Translations under genes and position numbers: made by a program | The notes under the pieces: generated by a model | Told to the model about the DNA's origin: nothing | What the model saw: the letters and a program-made list of their open reading frames with translations, nothing else | Database searches by the model: none | Source of the DNA: Desulforhabdus amnigena | Lineage (GTDB): Bacteria > Desulfobacterota > Syntrophobacteria > Syntrophobacterales > Syntrophobacteraceae | Direction of reading: 5' to 3' | Assembly: GCF_027925305.1 (NCBI RefSeq) | Contig: NZ_BSDR01000001.1 | Span: forward strand, 4,358,501-4,422,500 | Length of the DNA: 64,000 nucleotides | Part shown: positions 25,824-35,205 of the stretch, piece by piece | Layout: each line of letters starts with the position of its first letter | How positions within the stretch are numbered: the stretch's first letter is position 1

Positions 25824-25842
25824 TTGACAGAATATATGTCAA
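25824..25842 (+). promoter_or_regulatory. Possible operator/promoter upstream of the cytochrome peroxidase
   Basis: TTGACAGAATATATGTCAA is a perfect 6-bp inverted repeat with a 7-bp centre. TTGACA also matches a -35 box, although no good -10 follows at the right distance. It lies 157 nt before the gene. CCTGTCA at 25796-25802 adds another half-site-like match. Dyads of this shape are typical of Crp/Fnr- or TetR-size regulators; none is identified. Confidence 0.35.
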
Positions 25843-25998
25843 ATGCTACCTCTGCAATCTCATAAAGAGTCTTATTGCCGAATTTCCCTCCCTAGTAAAT
25901 TATGTCCAGGAGCTACTTAGCCCGGTCTTGGATTGTTGTCCACAAACTGCCTATGGTCGCTTTATTTTGTGAAGACCCTTAAAAAGGAGAGAAAAGCG

Positions 25999-27399
25999 AT
26001 GTCGAATCGAAGGAAGAGACAATGGGTTTGTTGGGGAGTGGTCTGTGCATTGCTGATCGTGGGTTGCTGGGCCTACGCTGCCGAGATGCTGCAAAGCAGT
26101 TACAGTCCGGTGGTCATGAAAGAGCCGTTTGCGGACACGATGGCCCGCATGAAGGCCGCCAAGGCCGAAGTGATGAAACGCCAGATGACCCTGCTGGAGG
26201 AGCGCTACGATCTAGCCGACCGTCCGGCAAAAGGGGTTATGATGTCGGAAGGCAGGAAAGCCGTCCAAGAAGGGGTCCGGGTAAAGCTGCCCAAGGGGGT
26301 GAGCTGGGAGCAGTTGGCCGGCATGAGTGCGGAGGAGATCAAGGAAAAGAACCTGTGGCCCAAAGGGTTTTATCCACTGCCTCATCCCAACCACGCGGAA
26401 GGCGGCATGGTTTTTCCCCAGTTCCACATCGACGAAATCAAGAAACAGGAAGGACGGGATTTGACCCGTTTTGATCTGGACTTCGACCTTCCGGCCCATT
26501 TCCTTCCGACGTTTCCACCGCCCATCTATCTCACAACCCGTCCCGACCTCGGTGACGTATCGCAGGGAAAAGTCGTCACCATTATGAACTACTTTGAGCT
26601 GTTTAATGGCATTCTCAACCCGAAGCAATTGGAAGGGCTCAGGCTTCTGGTCACACCCTTTCCCCAGCAGCAATTCAACCAGACCGACGATCGGCGTTCC
26701 GAACTTGCCAGCCGTGGAGTCACCTGCTTTGATTGCCATGTGAACGGGCACAGCAATGGCGCCACCCATCTGGTGGGCGACATCCGCCCCCAAGAATTCC
26801 GGCATCGCTTGGACACACCTCCCCTTCGCGGCGTGAACGTCCAGCGCCTGTTCGGGTCGCAGCGGGCGCTCAAGAGCGTGGAGGATTTCACGGAGTTTGA
26901 ACAACGGGCTGCCTACTTTGACGGGGACCCCGTGATTGCTACAAAGAAAGGTGTGAACATCCTGGAACGCGGCAGCCAAGTGCATTTCATGGCGGAATTC
27001 CAGGAGATCCTGGATTTTCCCCCGGCCCCCAAGTTGAACATTTACGGAAAACTGGATCCTGCAAAAGCCAGTGAATCCGAGATGCGCGGCCAGGAAATCT
27101 TCTTTGGCAAGGCTCAGTGCGCCGTGTGCCATCCCGCTCCCTACTACACGGATGGTTCGATGCACAACCTGAAAGCCGAGCGGTTTTTCAAGCCTGTTAT
27201 GATCAACGGGCGTATGGCTTCCGCCGATGGCCCCATCAAGACTTTTCCGTTGCGCGGAATCAAAGATTCCCCTCCATATCTCCACGACGGACGGCTGCTG
27301 ACTCTTGCCGATACCGTGGAATTCTTCAATTTGATTCAGGGCCTCAAGCTGAATGAGCAGGAAAAGAAAGACCTGGTGAATTTCATGGCTGCCCTTTAA
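25999..27399 (+). CDS. Di-haem cytochrome c peroxidase-family protein, exported
   Basis: A 466-residue secreted c-type cytochrome. The N-terminus has a basic start and a hydrophobic signal or anchor (WVCWGVVCALLIVGCWAYAA, residues about 9-28). Two haem attachment motifs are visible, CFDCH near residue 248 and CAVCH near residue 374. The ending TFPLRGIKDSPPYLHDGRLLTLADTVEFF is the MauG/cytochrome c peroxidase signature. Such enzymes reduce peroxide, or oxidise substrates through a high-valent haem, in the periplasm. Total length exceeds typical CcpA (about 330-350 residues) because of an N-terminal extension rich in charged helices. The ATG at 25999 follows AAAGGAG. A strong hairpin follows the gene. 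Confidence 0.88.
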   Translation: MSNRRKRQWVCWGVVCALLIVGCWAYAAEMLQSSYSPVVMKEPFADTMARMKAAKAEVMKRQMTLLEERYDLADRPAKGVMMSEGRKAVQEGVRVKLPKGVSWEQLAGMSAEEIKEKNLWPKGFYPLPHPNHAEGGMVFPQFHIDEIKKQEGRDLTRFDLDFDLPAHFLPTFPPPIYLTTRPDLGDVSQGKVVTIMNYFELFNGILNPKQLEGLRLLVTPFPQQQFNQTDDRRSELASRGVTCFDCHVNGHSNGATHLVGDIRPQEFRHRLDTPPLRGVNVQRLFGSQRALKSVEDFTEFEQRAAYFDGDPVIATKKGVNILERGSQVHFMAEFQEILDFPPAPKLNIYGKLDPAKASESEMRGQEIFFGKAQCAVCHPAPYYTDGSMHNLKAERFFKPVMINGRMASADGPIKTFPLRGIKDSPPYLHDGRLLTLADTVEFFNLIQGLKLNEQEKKDLVNFMAAL

Positions 27400-27419
27400 G
27401 AACCTGTCGACTCGTTGAC

Positions 27420-27457
27420 CTCACTGTCACGCCCGCGCAGGCGGGCGTGACAGTGAG
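27420..27457 (+). terminator. 17-bp perfect hairpin after the cytochrome gene
   Basis: CTCACTGTCACGCCCGC (27420-27436) and GCGGGCGTGACAGTGAG (27441-27457) pair fully around GCAG. The position, 20 nt after the stop, suggests a transcript end, but no T-run follows, so it may instead be a REP-like element. Confidence 0.55.
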
Positions 27458-27732
27458 TGAGTTCGATACCTGTTTTTCCGGCTTGCGGGCAGCGCACCTT
27501 AATCTGATCGTGTGAATCTCTGCCCCATGGATTTCAGATCTGCTTCGACTTCGTAGAGTCTTTTCATTGCATCCTTTCAAGATTTGGCCTATCCTCTAAG
27601 ATCTTTCGTTTCCCTCATCCGGACATTTACCGGATCAACCTTGACCTCGGATGTCTGTCACAACACCTCTCACCATACTTGGAGAATATCAGAGCCTGCG
27701 TCATGAATTTATCCCAGTTTCATGCGCGGATT

Positions 27733-27796
27733 GAAAACGCTCTTGAAAAACGATGTTATCATGAGCTATGAACCATGAGCCTTTTTCTCATATAAG
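27733..27796 (+). repeat. Repeat family D, copy 1 (partial)
   Basis: GAAAACGCTCTTGAAAAACG, ATGTTATCATGAGC and CATGAGCCTTTTTCTCATAT match the 3' two-thirds of the copy at 29798. A partial family B copy follows directly. The rest of 27458-27732 shows no gene. Confidence 0.75.
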
Positions 27797-27799
27797 ACT

Positions 27800-27897
27800 A
27801 TAGAAAGACGGAGCAAATAAAGAATTTCATTTGACAGTCTTTCTCTGTGCCCTTTGTTTCTCCGTGGTTCGAATGAAATCTGACAATGTCAAGTTAT
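27800..27897. repeat. Repeat family B, partial copy upstream of the SLC13 permease
   Basis: TTTCATTTGACAGTCTTTCT, TTTCTCCGTGGTTCGAATGA and AATCTGACAATGTCAAGTTA match family B. The last part contains an ATG (27886) in frame with the permease, which is probably not the true start. Confidence 0.75.
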
Positions 27898-27921
27898 GAA
27901 GCCTATCAGATAGGAGGAAAT

Positions 27922-29748
27922 GTGGGTCAAGACCTGATGATCGTTCTCGGTGTCTTCGTGGGCTCCGCGGTGTTGTTTGCAAGCAATCGCATTCGTAATG
28001 ACGTTGTGGCAATTATGGTTTTGCTTGCCCTGATGTTGACGGGGGTTTTGACGGTCTCCGAATCTCTCGCCGGTTTCAGCGATCCAGTGGTCATGGTGAC
28101 CATCGCCATGTTCATCCTGGGCGAGGCCATGGTGAATACCGGTATTGCTCAGAAGACGGGGGAGGCCGTGCTGAAAGCGGGCCGCGGCAGCGAAACCCGT
28201 TTGATCGGTCTTCTGATGATCGCCACAGGAGGAATCGGGGCTTTCATGAGCTCCACCGCCGTAGTGGCACTCTTCATTCCTGTCGCCCTCACCGTTGCCG
28301 CCAAGGCCGGCCTGAACCCTAAACGGATGCTGATGCCGCTTTCCGTCGCTGGCCTCGTCAGCGGCATGATGACCCTCATCGCCACCGCCCCCAACCTGGT
28401 TGTCGACAATGCCCTCAGGGTGCACGGTTTGGCTCCACTGGGCTTCTTCAGTTTCACCCCTTTTGCCATCGCCGTTCTCGCGGTCGCCGTGACTTACATG
28501 CTGTTCATGGGGAGGCGAATGCTCTCCCGGGAGGTCCGTGCCGAAGGTGGTCCCCGGGGTACGACCATGGCGGACTTGATCAAGAGCTACGGCCTTGTGG
28601 ATCGGGTCCATCGACTACTGGTTCCCGCAGACTCACCGCTCATAGATCGCGCCGTAGCACGCATGAAGTTGAGGATAGACTATGGGATCAATCTCATCGG
28701 ATTCGAGAAACACCACCTCCGCAGACGCATCCTGATGCCCCCCGCGCCGGATACGGTGTTCGAAGCGGGCGACCAGATTTTCGTGGTGGCCGATGAAGGG
28801 GATCTGAGGCATTTCAAGGAGGCGTTGGGATTGACACACCTGACGCTGCTAGGGGAGTTGGGACAGCGGGAGGTGGTGGAGGAAATAGGCCTGGCCGAGA
28901 TCATGCTTACCCCGGAATCCAAACTGATCGGCCAAACGCTGGAAGAGATCCAATTTCACGCCCACTACAATTTAACAGTGCTTGCCGTACGTCGGCGCGG
29001 AAAGCCCCTGATTGCCGATCTCGCCCATCTCCCGCTGGATTTCGGAGACGCTTTGCTCGTCTCTGGAAGCTGGTCCGATATCTTGAGACTGCGCAAAGAA
29101 AGAGAGCACATTGTCGTGCTCACGCTTCCGGAAGAATTCCATGCTCTGGCACCCGCCCGCCAGCGGGCTCCGCTGGCTCTCGCCATTCTGGCGGCCATGG
29201 TTGCCGTCATGGCGTTCAGGCTTCTTCCCAATGTCGCCGCTGCGCTGCTGGCAGCCTTCGCTTTAGTGGCTACCCGCTGTGTCAAGCTGGACGCGGTTTA
29301 TCGCGTCATTGGCTGGCAGGCTGTGGTCCTCATGGGCGCCATTCTGCCACTCGCAACCGCATTCAACAAGACAGGTGCAACCCGTTACATCTCCACCAGT
29401 CTCGTCGATTCTCTGGGCAGCCTGGGGCCCCCGACCATGTTGGCGGCAGTGTTTCTCATCACTACGGCCACCGGTTTTTTCATATCCAATACCGCTACAG
29501 CGGTGCTTATCGCACCCATCGCCATCGAGGCGGCACTGACGGTCGGTGTTCCGCCGCAAGCCTTTGCCATGACCGTGGCTATCGCCTGCTCAGCCGCTTA
29601 TGCGACACCTGTCTCATCGCCCGTCAATACGTTGGTCCTGGATCCGGGCGGCTATACCTTCATGGACTTCGTCAAGGTAGGGCTTCCCCTCCAGTTGCTG
29701 ACCCTGGTCGTTACAGTGGCTCTTGCCCGGTTGCTTTTCTCTTTTTGA
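27922..29748 (+). CDS. SLC13/DASS-type permease with two RCK_C (TrkA-C) domains
   Basis: A membrane transporter of about 608 residues. The N-terminal half has several hydrophobic helices (LMIVLGVFVGSAVLF, VAIMVLLALMLTGVLTV and others) and the loop SSTAVVALFIPVALTVA. A cytoplasmic part from about residue 225 to 400 contains two RCK_C-like domains (ESPLIDRAV-like and TPESKLIGQTLEEI stretches). A second transmembrane half follows, with TGFFISNTATAVLIAPIA and TPVSSPVNTLVLDPGGY. This matches SLC13/CitT family permeases that move dicarboxylates, sulfate or similar anions with Na+. I place the start at GTG 27922 because TAGGAGG precedes it; the upstream ATG at 27886 lies in a repeat. The substrate is not evident. 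Confidence 0.85.
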   Translation: MGQDLMIVLGVFVGSAVLFASNRIRNDVVAIMVLLALMLTGVLTVSESLAGFSDPVVMVTIAMFILGEAMVNTGIAQKTGEAVLKAGRGSETRLIGLLMIATGGIGAFMSSTAVVALFIPVALTVAAKAGLNPKRMLMPLSVAGLVSGMMTLIATAPNLVVDNALRVHGLAPLGFFSFTPFAIAVLAVAVTYMLFMGRRMLSREVRAEGGPRGTTMADLIKSYGLVDRVHRLLVPADSPLIDRAVARMKLRIDYGINLIGFEKHHLRRRILMPPAPDTVFEAGDQIFVVADEGDLRHFKEALGLTHLTLLGELGQREVVEEIGLAEIMLTPESKLIGQTLEEIQFHAHYNLTVLAVRRRGKPLIADLAHLPLDFGDALLVSGSWSDILRLRKEREHIVVLTLPEEFHALAPARQRAPLALAILAAMVAVMAFRLLPNVAAALLAAFALVATRCVKLDAVYRVIGWQAVVLMGAILPLATAFNKTGATRYISTSLVDSLGSLGPPTMLAAVFLITTATGFFISNTATAVLIAPIAIEAALTVGVPPQAFAMTVAIACSAAYATPVSSPVNTLVLDPGGYTFMDFVKVGLPLQLLTLVVTVALARLLFSF

Positions 29749-29753
29749 ATCGT

Positions 29754-29945
29754 GGGACATTGTCACATCAACTCCCATGGCCTGATGAGTCACAACGAAA
29801 AATGAAAAATGGACAAAGAGATACAAGGCAATAGGGAAAGCGGGAAACGTTCTTGAAAAGCGATGTTATCATGAGCCATGAGCCATGAAGCATGAGCCTT
29901 TTTTTCATATAAACCACAGAGACACGGAGGACATGGAGAAAGATC
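29754..29945. repeat. Repeat family B copy interrupted by a family D copy
   Basis: GGGACATTGTCACATCAA (29756-29773) is the left end of family B and AACCACAGAGACACGGAGGA (from 29911) is its continuation. The roughly 137 nt between them holds the complete family D copy. The right half of B is missing. Confidence 0.65.
29798..29911 (+). repeat. Repeat family D, copy 2
   Basis: It starts CGAAAAATGAAAAATGGACA and runs through AGATACAAGGCAATAGGG, GAAACGTTCTTGAAAAGCGA and GTTATCATGAGCCATGAGCC to TTTTTTTCATATAA. The copy at 35087-35205 is the same sequence in inverse orientation. Together they bracket the ABC exporter genes. Confidence 0.85.
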
Positions 29946-29958
29946 CTCGTCCTCCCAC

Positions 29959-31080
29959 TCACGCCATGCTCCCCAATGCCTTGCGAAAACGGCCGAGAGA
30001 CAGGCTGAAGAGGATGGCGCCGATGGCGGCCAGAGCGGCGAACTGCGGCCATACGACCTCCAGCCCCGCACCGCGGTAGAGGATGGCCTGGGCGAGCATG
30101 ACGAAATGGGTGTTGGGCGCTCCCAGCATGAGGAACTGCACCAGGTCGGGCATGCTTTCCCTGGGTGTGATACTGCCCGAGAGCATCTGCAGGGGCAGAA
30201 GCACCAGCATCAGCAGCAGTCCGAACTGGGGCATGGAGCGTGCGATGGTGCCGAGGAAAATTCCCATGGAGGTTGTGGCGAAAAGATGGAGGGCTGTGCC
30301 GGCCAGGAAAAGCATGAGCGAGCCCTCGATGGGCACCGATAAAAGCCCCTGGACGACGAAGACCAGCGAAAGGGCCGTGGCGGAAAGCACCACCAGGGCC
30401 ATGGTCCACACTTTGCTCATCATGATCTCGAAAGGGGTGACGGGCATCACCAGCAGATGCTCGATGGTTCCATGCTCGCGCTCGCGAATCAGGGCGGCTC
30501 CGGTGAGCACGATGGCGAGCATGGTGACATTGTTGATCACCTCCATGACTGCGCCGAACCAGGATTTTTTGAGCGATGGGTTGAACCTGACCCGCAGTTC
30601 GAGATCCACCGGCGATGCGGCCGCCGCTCTGTGCCCCTGAAGGAAGGCGTTGACCTCGCCGCTGACTATTGTCTGGATGTACCTGCTGCCGGTAAAGGCC
30701 TGGCTCATGCGTGTGGCATCGACATTGAGCTGGATGGTGGGCCGGCGGCCGGCCAGCACATCGCGCTGGAAATCCGGCGGAATGTCGAGGGCGAAGGTGT
30801 AGAGCCCGGTGTCCATGCCGGCATCCATCTCGGACCGGGAGATCAGCACGGGTGGGATGAAATAGGGTAGATAGAAGGCTGAGACAATCCGGTTGGAGAG
30901 ATGCGAATGGTCCTCGTCCACGATGGCGATGGGCGCCTTGTTGAGAGTTTCCGGCATGGCCGTGGCGGCTGAGTAGACTCCAGCGGTAAAAACATAGACG
31001 ATCAGCACGAGCATGATCGGGTCGCGGATGAGGCTGCGCAGTTCCTTGATGCCCAGGTGCAGGATATTGGAGAACCGCAC
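29959..31080 (-). CDS. yhhJ: ABC-2 type permease (YhhJ-like) of an exporter
   Basis: A 373-residue inner-membrane permease, the same length class as E. coli YhhJ. It has one N-terminal transmembrane segment (IMLVLIVYVFTAGVYSAAT), a periplasmic domain with VDEDHSHLSNRI and FALDIPPDFQRDV, and a C-terminal bundle of about five helices containing ALIREREHGTIEHLLVMPVTPFEIM, the ABC-2 signature. The GTG at 31080 is 2 nt after the stop of the rbbA-like gene and has AGGAG 8 nt upstream. It is the last gene of the operon yhiI-rbbA-yhhJ, which together form a drug/lipid or unknown-substrate exporter. Confidence 0.88.
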   Translation of the reverse strand: MRFSNILHLGIKELRSLIRDPIMLVLIVYVFTAGVYSAATAMPETLNKAPIAIVDEDHSHLSNRIVSAFYLPYFIPPVLISRSEMDAGMDTGLYTFALDIPPDFQRDVLAGRRPTIQLNVDATRMSQAFTGSRYIQTIVSGEVNAFLQGHRAAAASPVDLELRVRFNPSLKKSWFGAVMEVINNVTMLAIVLTGAALIREREHGTIEHLLVMPVTPFEIMMSKVWTMALVVLSATALSLVFVVQGLLSVPIEGSLMLFLAGTALHLFATTSMGIFLGTIARSMPQFGLLLMLVLLPLQMLSGSITPRESMPDLVQFLMLGAPNTHFVMLAQAILYRGAGLEVVWPQFAALAAIGAILFSLSLGRFRKALGSMA

Positions 31081-31082
31081 GA

Positions 31083-33968
31083 TCAACGCTCCTGTTTTTT
31101 CAGCAGCACGGTGCTCAGAGCGATCAACACCGGAACGGCGATGGCCAGGGGAATGAACGATGCGTAGAGGTCGGAAAAACTCAGTGATTTGGAGAATGCG
31201 CCGCGCGAAATGATCAGGAAATGGGTGGTGGGATAGATTTTGCCGATCAGTCCTCCCACTCCCTCTAGAGACGATACGGGATCGATCATCCCCGAGAACT
31301 GTTTTGCCGGCAGGATGGTCAGTACGGCAGTGCCGAAAAGCGCGGCAATCTGGCTCCGCATGAAGGTCGAAATCAACAGGCCGAAGGCAGTGGCCGCCAT
31401 GACATACAGCAGGGCCCCGGTCGTCAAGGTGGGGAAGCTTCCCTTCACGGGGACTCGGAAGACAGTGACGGCGAGCAGCACCAGGAACAGAAAACTGAGC
31501 ATGGCCAGCGCCACATAGGGAATCTGCTTGCCGAGCAGGAATTCCAGGCGGGTGACGGGAGTGACGTAAAGATTGACGATGGAGCCGAGCTCCTTCTCGC
31601 GTACTACGGAAAGCGCGGCCAGAACGGCCGGAATCAGCATGAGCAGCAGCGGGATCACCGCCGGCACCATGGCGGGCAGGCTCTTGACGTCGGGGTTGTA
31701 GCGGAAGCGTGTCTCGATGTTGGCTGGCCCCGCCACTGCATCCGAACCCAGCGCCTCGGCGGTGCGTGTGGTCAGCCAGTGTGTGTGCATGCCCTGCACA
31801 TAGCCGCGCACGGTCTCGGCGCGAGTGGGCATGGCACCGTCGATCCATGCCCCCACCGCCACGGGATCTCCCCGTGCGATGTCCCGTCCGAACCCGGGGG
31901 GGATCTCGATGGCCAGGCTGATCTCGCCTGCGCGCATGCGGCGGTCCAATTCCTCGTAGTCGGTGATTGGTGCTTTTTCGACGAAATAGCGCGACCCTGC
32001 CAGGTTGAGCGTGTAGTCTCGGCTGATGCCGGTCTGGTCGCGGTCCAGCATCGCGAAAGAGAGATCCTCCACATCCATGTTGATGCCAAAACCCATCACC
32101 AACATCAAAATCGCGCTGCCCAGCAAGGCCAGGGTCAGTCGTATCGGGTCCCGGAGCAGTTGCAGCCCTTCGAGCCGGGTGTAGCTGAAGAGGCGGCGCA
32201 AACTGAATTTCGATGCTGTTTGTCCGAAAGCCAACGATCCGTTATGCCCGCTCATCTTTGACAGGGGGGCGGAAATCCGTCCACGACCTGGATTTCCGCC
32301 GGGAGCTTGCGGGAATGACGACCTGGAGGAGGACAGCCCAGTTTCCGGTAAGTCCCGGCGTTTTTCAGACAGTTTCCGGTCTTTTGCAGCAGCCTCTTCC
32401 AGGTAGGCGATGAAGGCCTCCTCCAGCGTTTGCGAGCCGCGCTTTGCTCTCAACCCCTCCGGGGTATCGCTCACCAGCACGCGTCCGGCATGCATCAACG
32501 AGATGCGGTCGCATCGCTCCGCCTCGTTCATGAAATGGGTGGAGATGAAAATGGTGACTTTGTCCCGGCGCGCCAGGTCGATCATGATCTGCCAGAAGGC
32601 GTCGCGCGCCACGGGGTCGACCCCGGAAGTCGGCTCATCGAGGATCAGTATCTCCGGTCCGTGGATCATGGCCACGGCCAGCGACAGCCGCTGGCGGACG
32701 CCGAGTGGCAGCGCATCGGGCAAAGCGTCCATGACATCCGAGAGGCCGAAGCGTTCCGACATCTCTCTCATGCGGGCGGGAATTTTCTCGACAGGCATGC
32801 GGAAAAGCCGGGCGTGCAGCTCCAGGTTTTGCCGGACAGTGAGCTCCGAGTAGAGCGAAAAGGCCTGAGACATGTAGCCCACGCGGCGGCGGGTGTCGAG
32901 GTCGCGCGGGTCCACGGGGCGGCCGAACAACCAGGCCTGCCCCTCACTGGCCGGCAGCAGCCCCGTCAGCATTTTCATGGTCGTGGTTTTGCCGCAGCCG
33001 TTGGAGCCGAGGAAACCGAAGATTTCGCCACGGCCGATGCGAAAGCTCACGTGGTCGACGGCGATGAAATCCCCGAAGCGCATGGTGAGATCGCGCGCCT
33101 CGATGGCGATGTCGGATTCTTCACCTTCTTCGCGAGGGGGAATGTGCACCGGCTGGTAGCCTTCGCGCTTTTCCCGGGGCAGCAGGGCGATGAAGGCTTC
33201 TTCGAGCGTGGTTGTGCCGGTGTTTTGGAGCAGTTCCCGAGGGGCTCCGGTCGCCAGCACCCGGCCGCCGTCCATTGCCACCAGCCAGTCGAAGCTGAAG
33301 GCCTCCTCCATGTAGGCCGTGGCGACCACAACACTCATACCGGGCCGGGCGGCCCGGATCTGCTCGATGAGTTCCCAGAACTGGCGCCGCGACAGGGGAT
33401 CGACGCCAGTGGTGGGCTCGTCGAGGATCAGGAGGTCGGGGTCGTGGATGAGGGCGCAGCAAAGTCCGAGTTTTTGCTTCATGCCGCCAGAGAGCTTGCC
33501 CGCGGGCCGCCCTGAAAAAGGGGACAGGCTGGTCGCTTGCAGCAGTTCTCCGATGCGTTGTTCCCGTTCGCTGCGGTCATGGCCGAACAGGCGGCCGAAG
33601 AAATCGGCATTCTCGAAGACGGAAAGGGTCGGGTAAAGGTTCTTGCCCAGCCCCTGGGGCATGTAAGCCACGCGTGGGCCTACCAGCCGGCGATGTTCTG
33701 CTTCAGCCATGTCGCCGCCCAGCACCTCGATGTGTCCGCTCTGAATCGCGTGGGCTCCGGCAATGAGCGCGAACAGGCTGGACTTGCCGACTCCGTCCGG
33801 GCCGATCATGCCGACCATTTTTCCGGCCGGTATATCCAGGTGGATCGCATCCAGCGCCTGCGTCCTGCCGTAGCGCAGGCTTACATTGGAAAGGCGCACC
33901 ACCGGCGCGGAACCTGCACTGCCGCTCTCTTTATTCTGCATGGTGGTATCAGGCCGGTGTTCATTCAT
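31083..33968 (-). CDS. rbbA: RbbA-like double-ATPase ABC transporter fused to ABC-2 permease
   Basis: A protein of about 961 residues with two ATPase domains and one permease domain. NBD1 has [17 protein letters not shown] and [15 protein letters not shown]2 has GSNGCGKTT and [12 protein letters not shown], but its signature loop reads LPLGVRQR instead of LSGGQ. After a Ser/Pro/Gly-rich linker (about residues 560-600) comes an ABC-2 permease with a TM near 625, a periplasmic domain, and [28 protein letters not shown]. coli RbbA (YhiH) has the same plan at 911 residues and was described as ribosome-associated, but gene context with yhiI and yhhJ supports an exporter. Its ATG at 33968 overlaps the upstream stop in an ATGA junction. 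Confidence 0.88.
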   Translation of the reverse strand: MNEHRPDTTMQNKESGSAGSAPVVRLSNVSLRYGRTQALDAIHLDIPAGKMVGMIGPDGVGKSSLFALIAGAHAIQSGHIEVLGGDMAEAEHRRLVGPRVAYMPQGLGKNLYPTLSVFENADFFGRLFGHDRSEREQRIGELLQATSLSPFSGRPAGKLSGGMKQKLGLCCALIHDPDLLILDEPTTGVDPLSRRQFWELIEQIRAARPGMSVVVATAYMEEAFSFDWLVAMDGGRVLATGAPRELLQNTGTTTLEEAFIALLPREKREGYQPVHIPPREEGEESDIAIEARDLTMRFGDFIAVDHVSFRIGRGEIFGFLGSNGCGKTTTMKMLTGLLPASEGQAWLFGRPVDPRDLDTRRRVGYMSQAFSLYSELTVRQNLELHARLFRMPVEKIPARMREMSERFGLSDVMDALPDALPLGVRQRLSLAVAMIHGPEILILDEPTSGVDPVARDAFWQIMIDLARRDKVTIFISTHFMNEAERCDRISLMHAGRVLVSDTPEGLRAKRGSQTLEEAFIAYLEEAAAKDRKLSEKRRDLPETGLSSSRSSFPQAPGGNPGRGRISAPLSKMSGHNGSLAFGQTASKFSLRRLFSYTRLEGLQLLRDPIRLTLALLGSAILMLVMGFGINMDVEDLSFAMLDRDQTGISRDYTLNLAGSRYFVEKAPITDYEELDRRMRAGEISLAIEIPPGFGRDIARGDPVAVGAWIDGAMPTRAETVRGYVQGMHTHWLTTRTAEALGSDAVAGPANIETRFRYNPDVKSLPAMVPAVIPLLLMLIPAVLAALSVVREKELGSIVNLYVTPVTRLEFLLGKQIPYVALAMLSFLFLVLLAVTVFRVPVKGSFPTLTTGALLYVMAATAFGLLISTFMRSQIAALFGTAVLTILPAKQFSGMIDPVSSLEGVGGLIGKIYPTTHFLIISRGAFSKSLSFSDLYASFIPLAIAVPVLIALSTVLLKKQER

Positions 33969-35041
33969 TGCGGCACTTTCACCTGCAGGTGGGCCGGCCA
34001 CGGGGTCTGCGGATCGAGCCGCACATAGGCCATACCGGGCAGCCCTGTCTTGACGTGCAGGATGTGGGCACGAAGCAGATCAGGAGGGATCTGCGCCTTG
34101 ATGCGGAACATGAGTTTTTCGCGTTCGCTGGCGGTTTCCACCGTTTTGGGTGTGAACTGCGCCACGCTGGCCACGAAAGAGACATATGCCGGAATGACAT
34201 ACTGGGGGGCCGCATCCAGCACCAGGCGCACTTCCGAGCCCAGCGCCAAACGCCCGGCTGCGGCCGTGGGCAGGAAGAAGGTCATGTAGACATCCTTCAG
34301 ATCGACCAGGTTCAGCACCCGTCCGCCTGCCCCTACCACTTCACTGAGCTGCGCCACCCGGTACTGCACGCGTCCGTCGCGAGGCGCCTTGAGATCGCTG
34401 TCGGCGATGTCGACCCGGATGCGTTCGGCGGTGGCCATTGCGGCCTCAACGGCCGACTGTGCTCCGCTTACTTCCGAACGGGCCGTTGCGATGGCCGCTT
34501 CGGCCGCCGCCACCTGGGCCCGCGCGGCGCTGACGGCGGCTTCGTAACTTTGCATGCGAGCTTGATCGTCATCCGCCTCCTGCTTTGAAACGCCGCCTTC
34601 ACGGGCCAGCGCCGAGGTGCGGGCTGCGCGCTTCCGGGCGGCGTTGAGTTCCGCCTGGCGCTGCACCACCACGGCCTCTGCCGCCGCTTTCTCGCTCTCG
34701 CGCTGAGCAAGCCGGCTGCGTGTGGTCGCTACCTCGCTTTGCGCCTGCCGCGCCTGGGCTTCGGCCTGCCGAAGCTGCGCCTGGAGCACCTCCGTATCTA
34801 TCTGCGCCACCACCTGGCCGGCGGTCACGAAGTCCCCTTCATCGACGAGAATGGCCTTGATCCTCCCCGCCAGCTTGGCCGCCACATTGATCTCTGTGGC
34901 TTCGATGCGCCCGTTGCCGCCGACGATGCCCTTGTCGCTTTCCTCGCCCTTGAGGTATTGCCAGGTCGCCAGCGCGGCCATCACAAGGATCACTCCACCC
35001 CACGCGGCCCGTCTCAACCATGCTCTGTTCTGAACACTCAT
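33965..35041 (-). CDS. yhiI: HlyD/EmrA-family membrane fusion protein (YhiI-like)
   Basis: A 358-residue periplasmic adaptor. A single N-terminal membrane anchor ([18 protein letters not shown]) precedes the biotinyl-lipoyl half-motif [22 protein letters not shown] long Ala/Gln/Arg-rich alpha-helical coiled-coil hairpin spans about residues 85-210, and the second half-motif [22 protein letters not shown] completes the fold, followed by the beta-barrel. It would bridge the RbbA/YhhJ inner-membrane parts to an outer-membrane channel. It leads the operon with GGGAG before its ATG. Its coding sequence is clearly more G+C-rich by eye than genes to either side. Confidence 0.9.
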   Translation of the reverse strand: MSVQNRAWLRRAAWGGVILVMAALATWQYLKGEESDKGIVGGNGRIEATEINVAAKLAGRIKAILVDEGDFVTAGQVVAQIDTEVLQAQLRQAEAQARQAQSEVATTRSRLAQRESEKAAAEAVVVQRQAELNAARKRAARTSALAREGGVSKQEADDDQARMQSYEAAVSAARAQVAAAEAAIATARSEVSGAQSAVEAAMATAERIRVDIADSDLKAPRDGRVQYRVAQLSEVVGAGGRVLNLVDLKDVYMTFFLPTAAAGRLALGSEVRLVLDAAPQYVIPAYVSFVASVAQFTPKTVETASEREKLMFRIKAQIPPDLLRAHILHVKTGLPGMAYVRLDPQTPWPAHLQVKVPQ

Positions 35042-35086
35042 TCATGCACTCCCGTCCGCTGGTCATGCGCACAATGAGGTGATGAC

Positions 35087-35205
35087 CTTATATATGAAAA
35101 AGGGCTCATGGCTCATGGCTCATGATAACATCGCTTCTCAAGAGCGTTTCCTGCTTCCCCTATTGCCTTGTATCTCCTTGACTTTTTCATTTTTTTTCGG
35201 TCACC
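35087..35205 (-). repeat. Repeat family D, copy 3 (inverted)
   Basis: Read leftward it is the family D sequence of 29798-29911. Its edge overlaps the 3' end of the squalene-hopene cyclase gene: the last codons and the TGA stop (35187-35189) lie within the element. Confidence 0.85.

Larger units (their letters stand above)
25274..25998. other. Intergenic region upstream of rpmB and the cytochrome gene
   Basis: About 725 nt with divergent genes on either side. It holds G/C palindromes (around 25495-25560, CCCCCTCAGGGGG and CCCCTTTGAAGGGG), the family C copy at 25628-25764, and an inverted repeat at 25824-25842 that may be an operator. No gene is convincing. Confidence 0.5.

Noticed and set aside
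31081-31848. In-frame extension of the YhhJ-like protein far upstream
   Set aside because: It would overlap the RbbA-like gene almost entirely in another frame and reads as His/Arg-rich nonsense; the GTG at 31080 has a ribosome-binding site and gives the standard length.
32430-33515. Open frame of about 360 codons on the plus strand opposite the RbbA-like gene
   Set aside because: It mirrors the codon pattern of the coding strand; the translation has no domain and the real gene has complete ABC motifs.
29754-35205. Composite transposon around the ABC exporter
   Set aside because: The inverted D repeats bracket the operon, but no transposase or integrase lies between or beside them, so only a cassette-like arrangement can be claimed.
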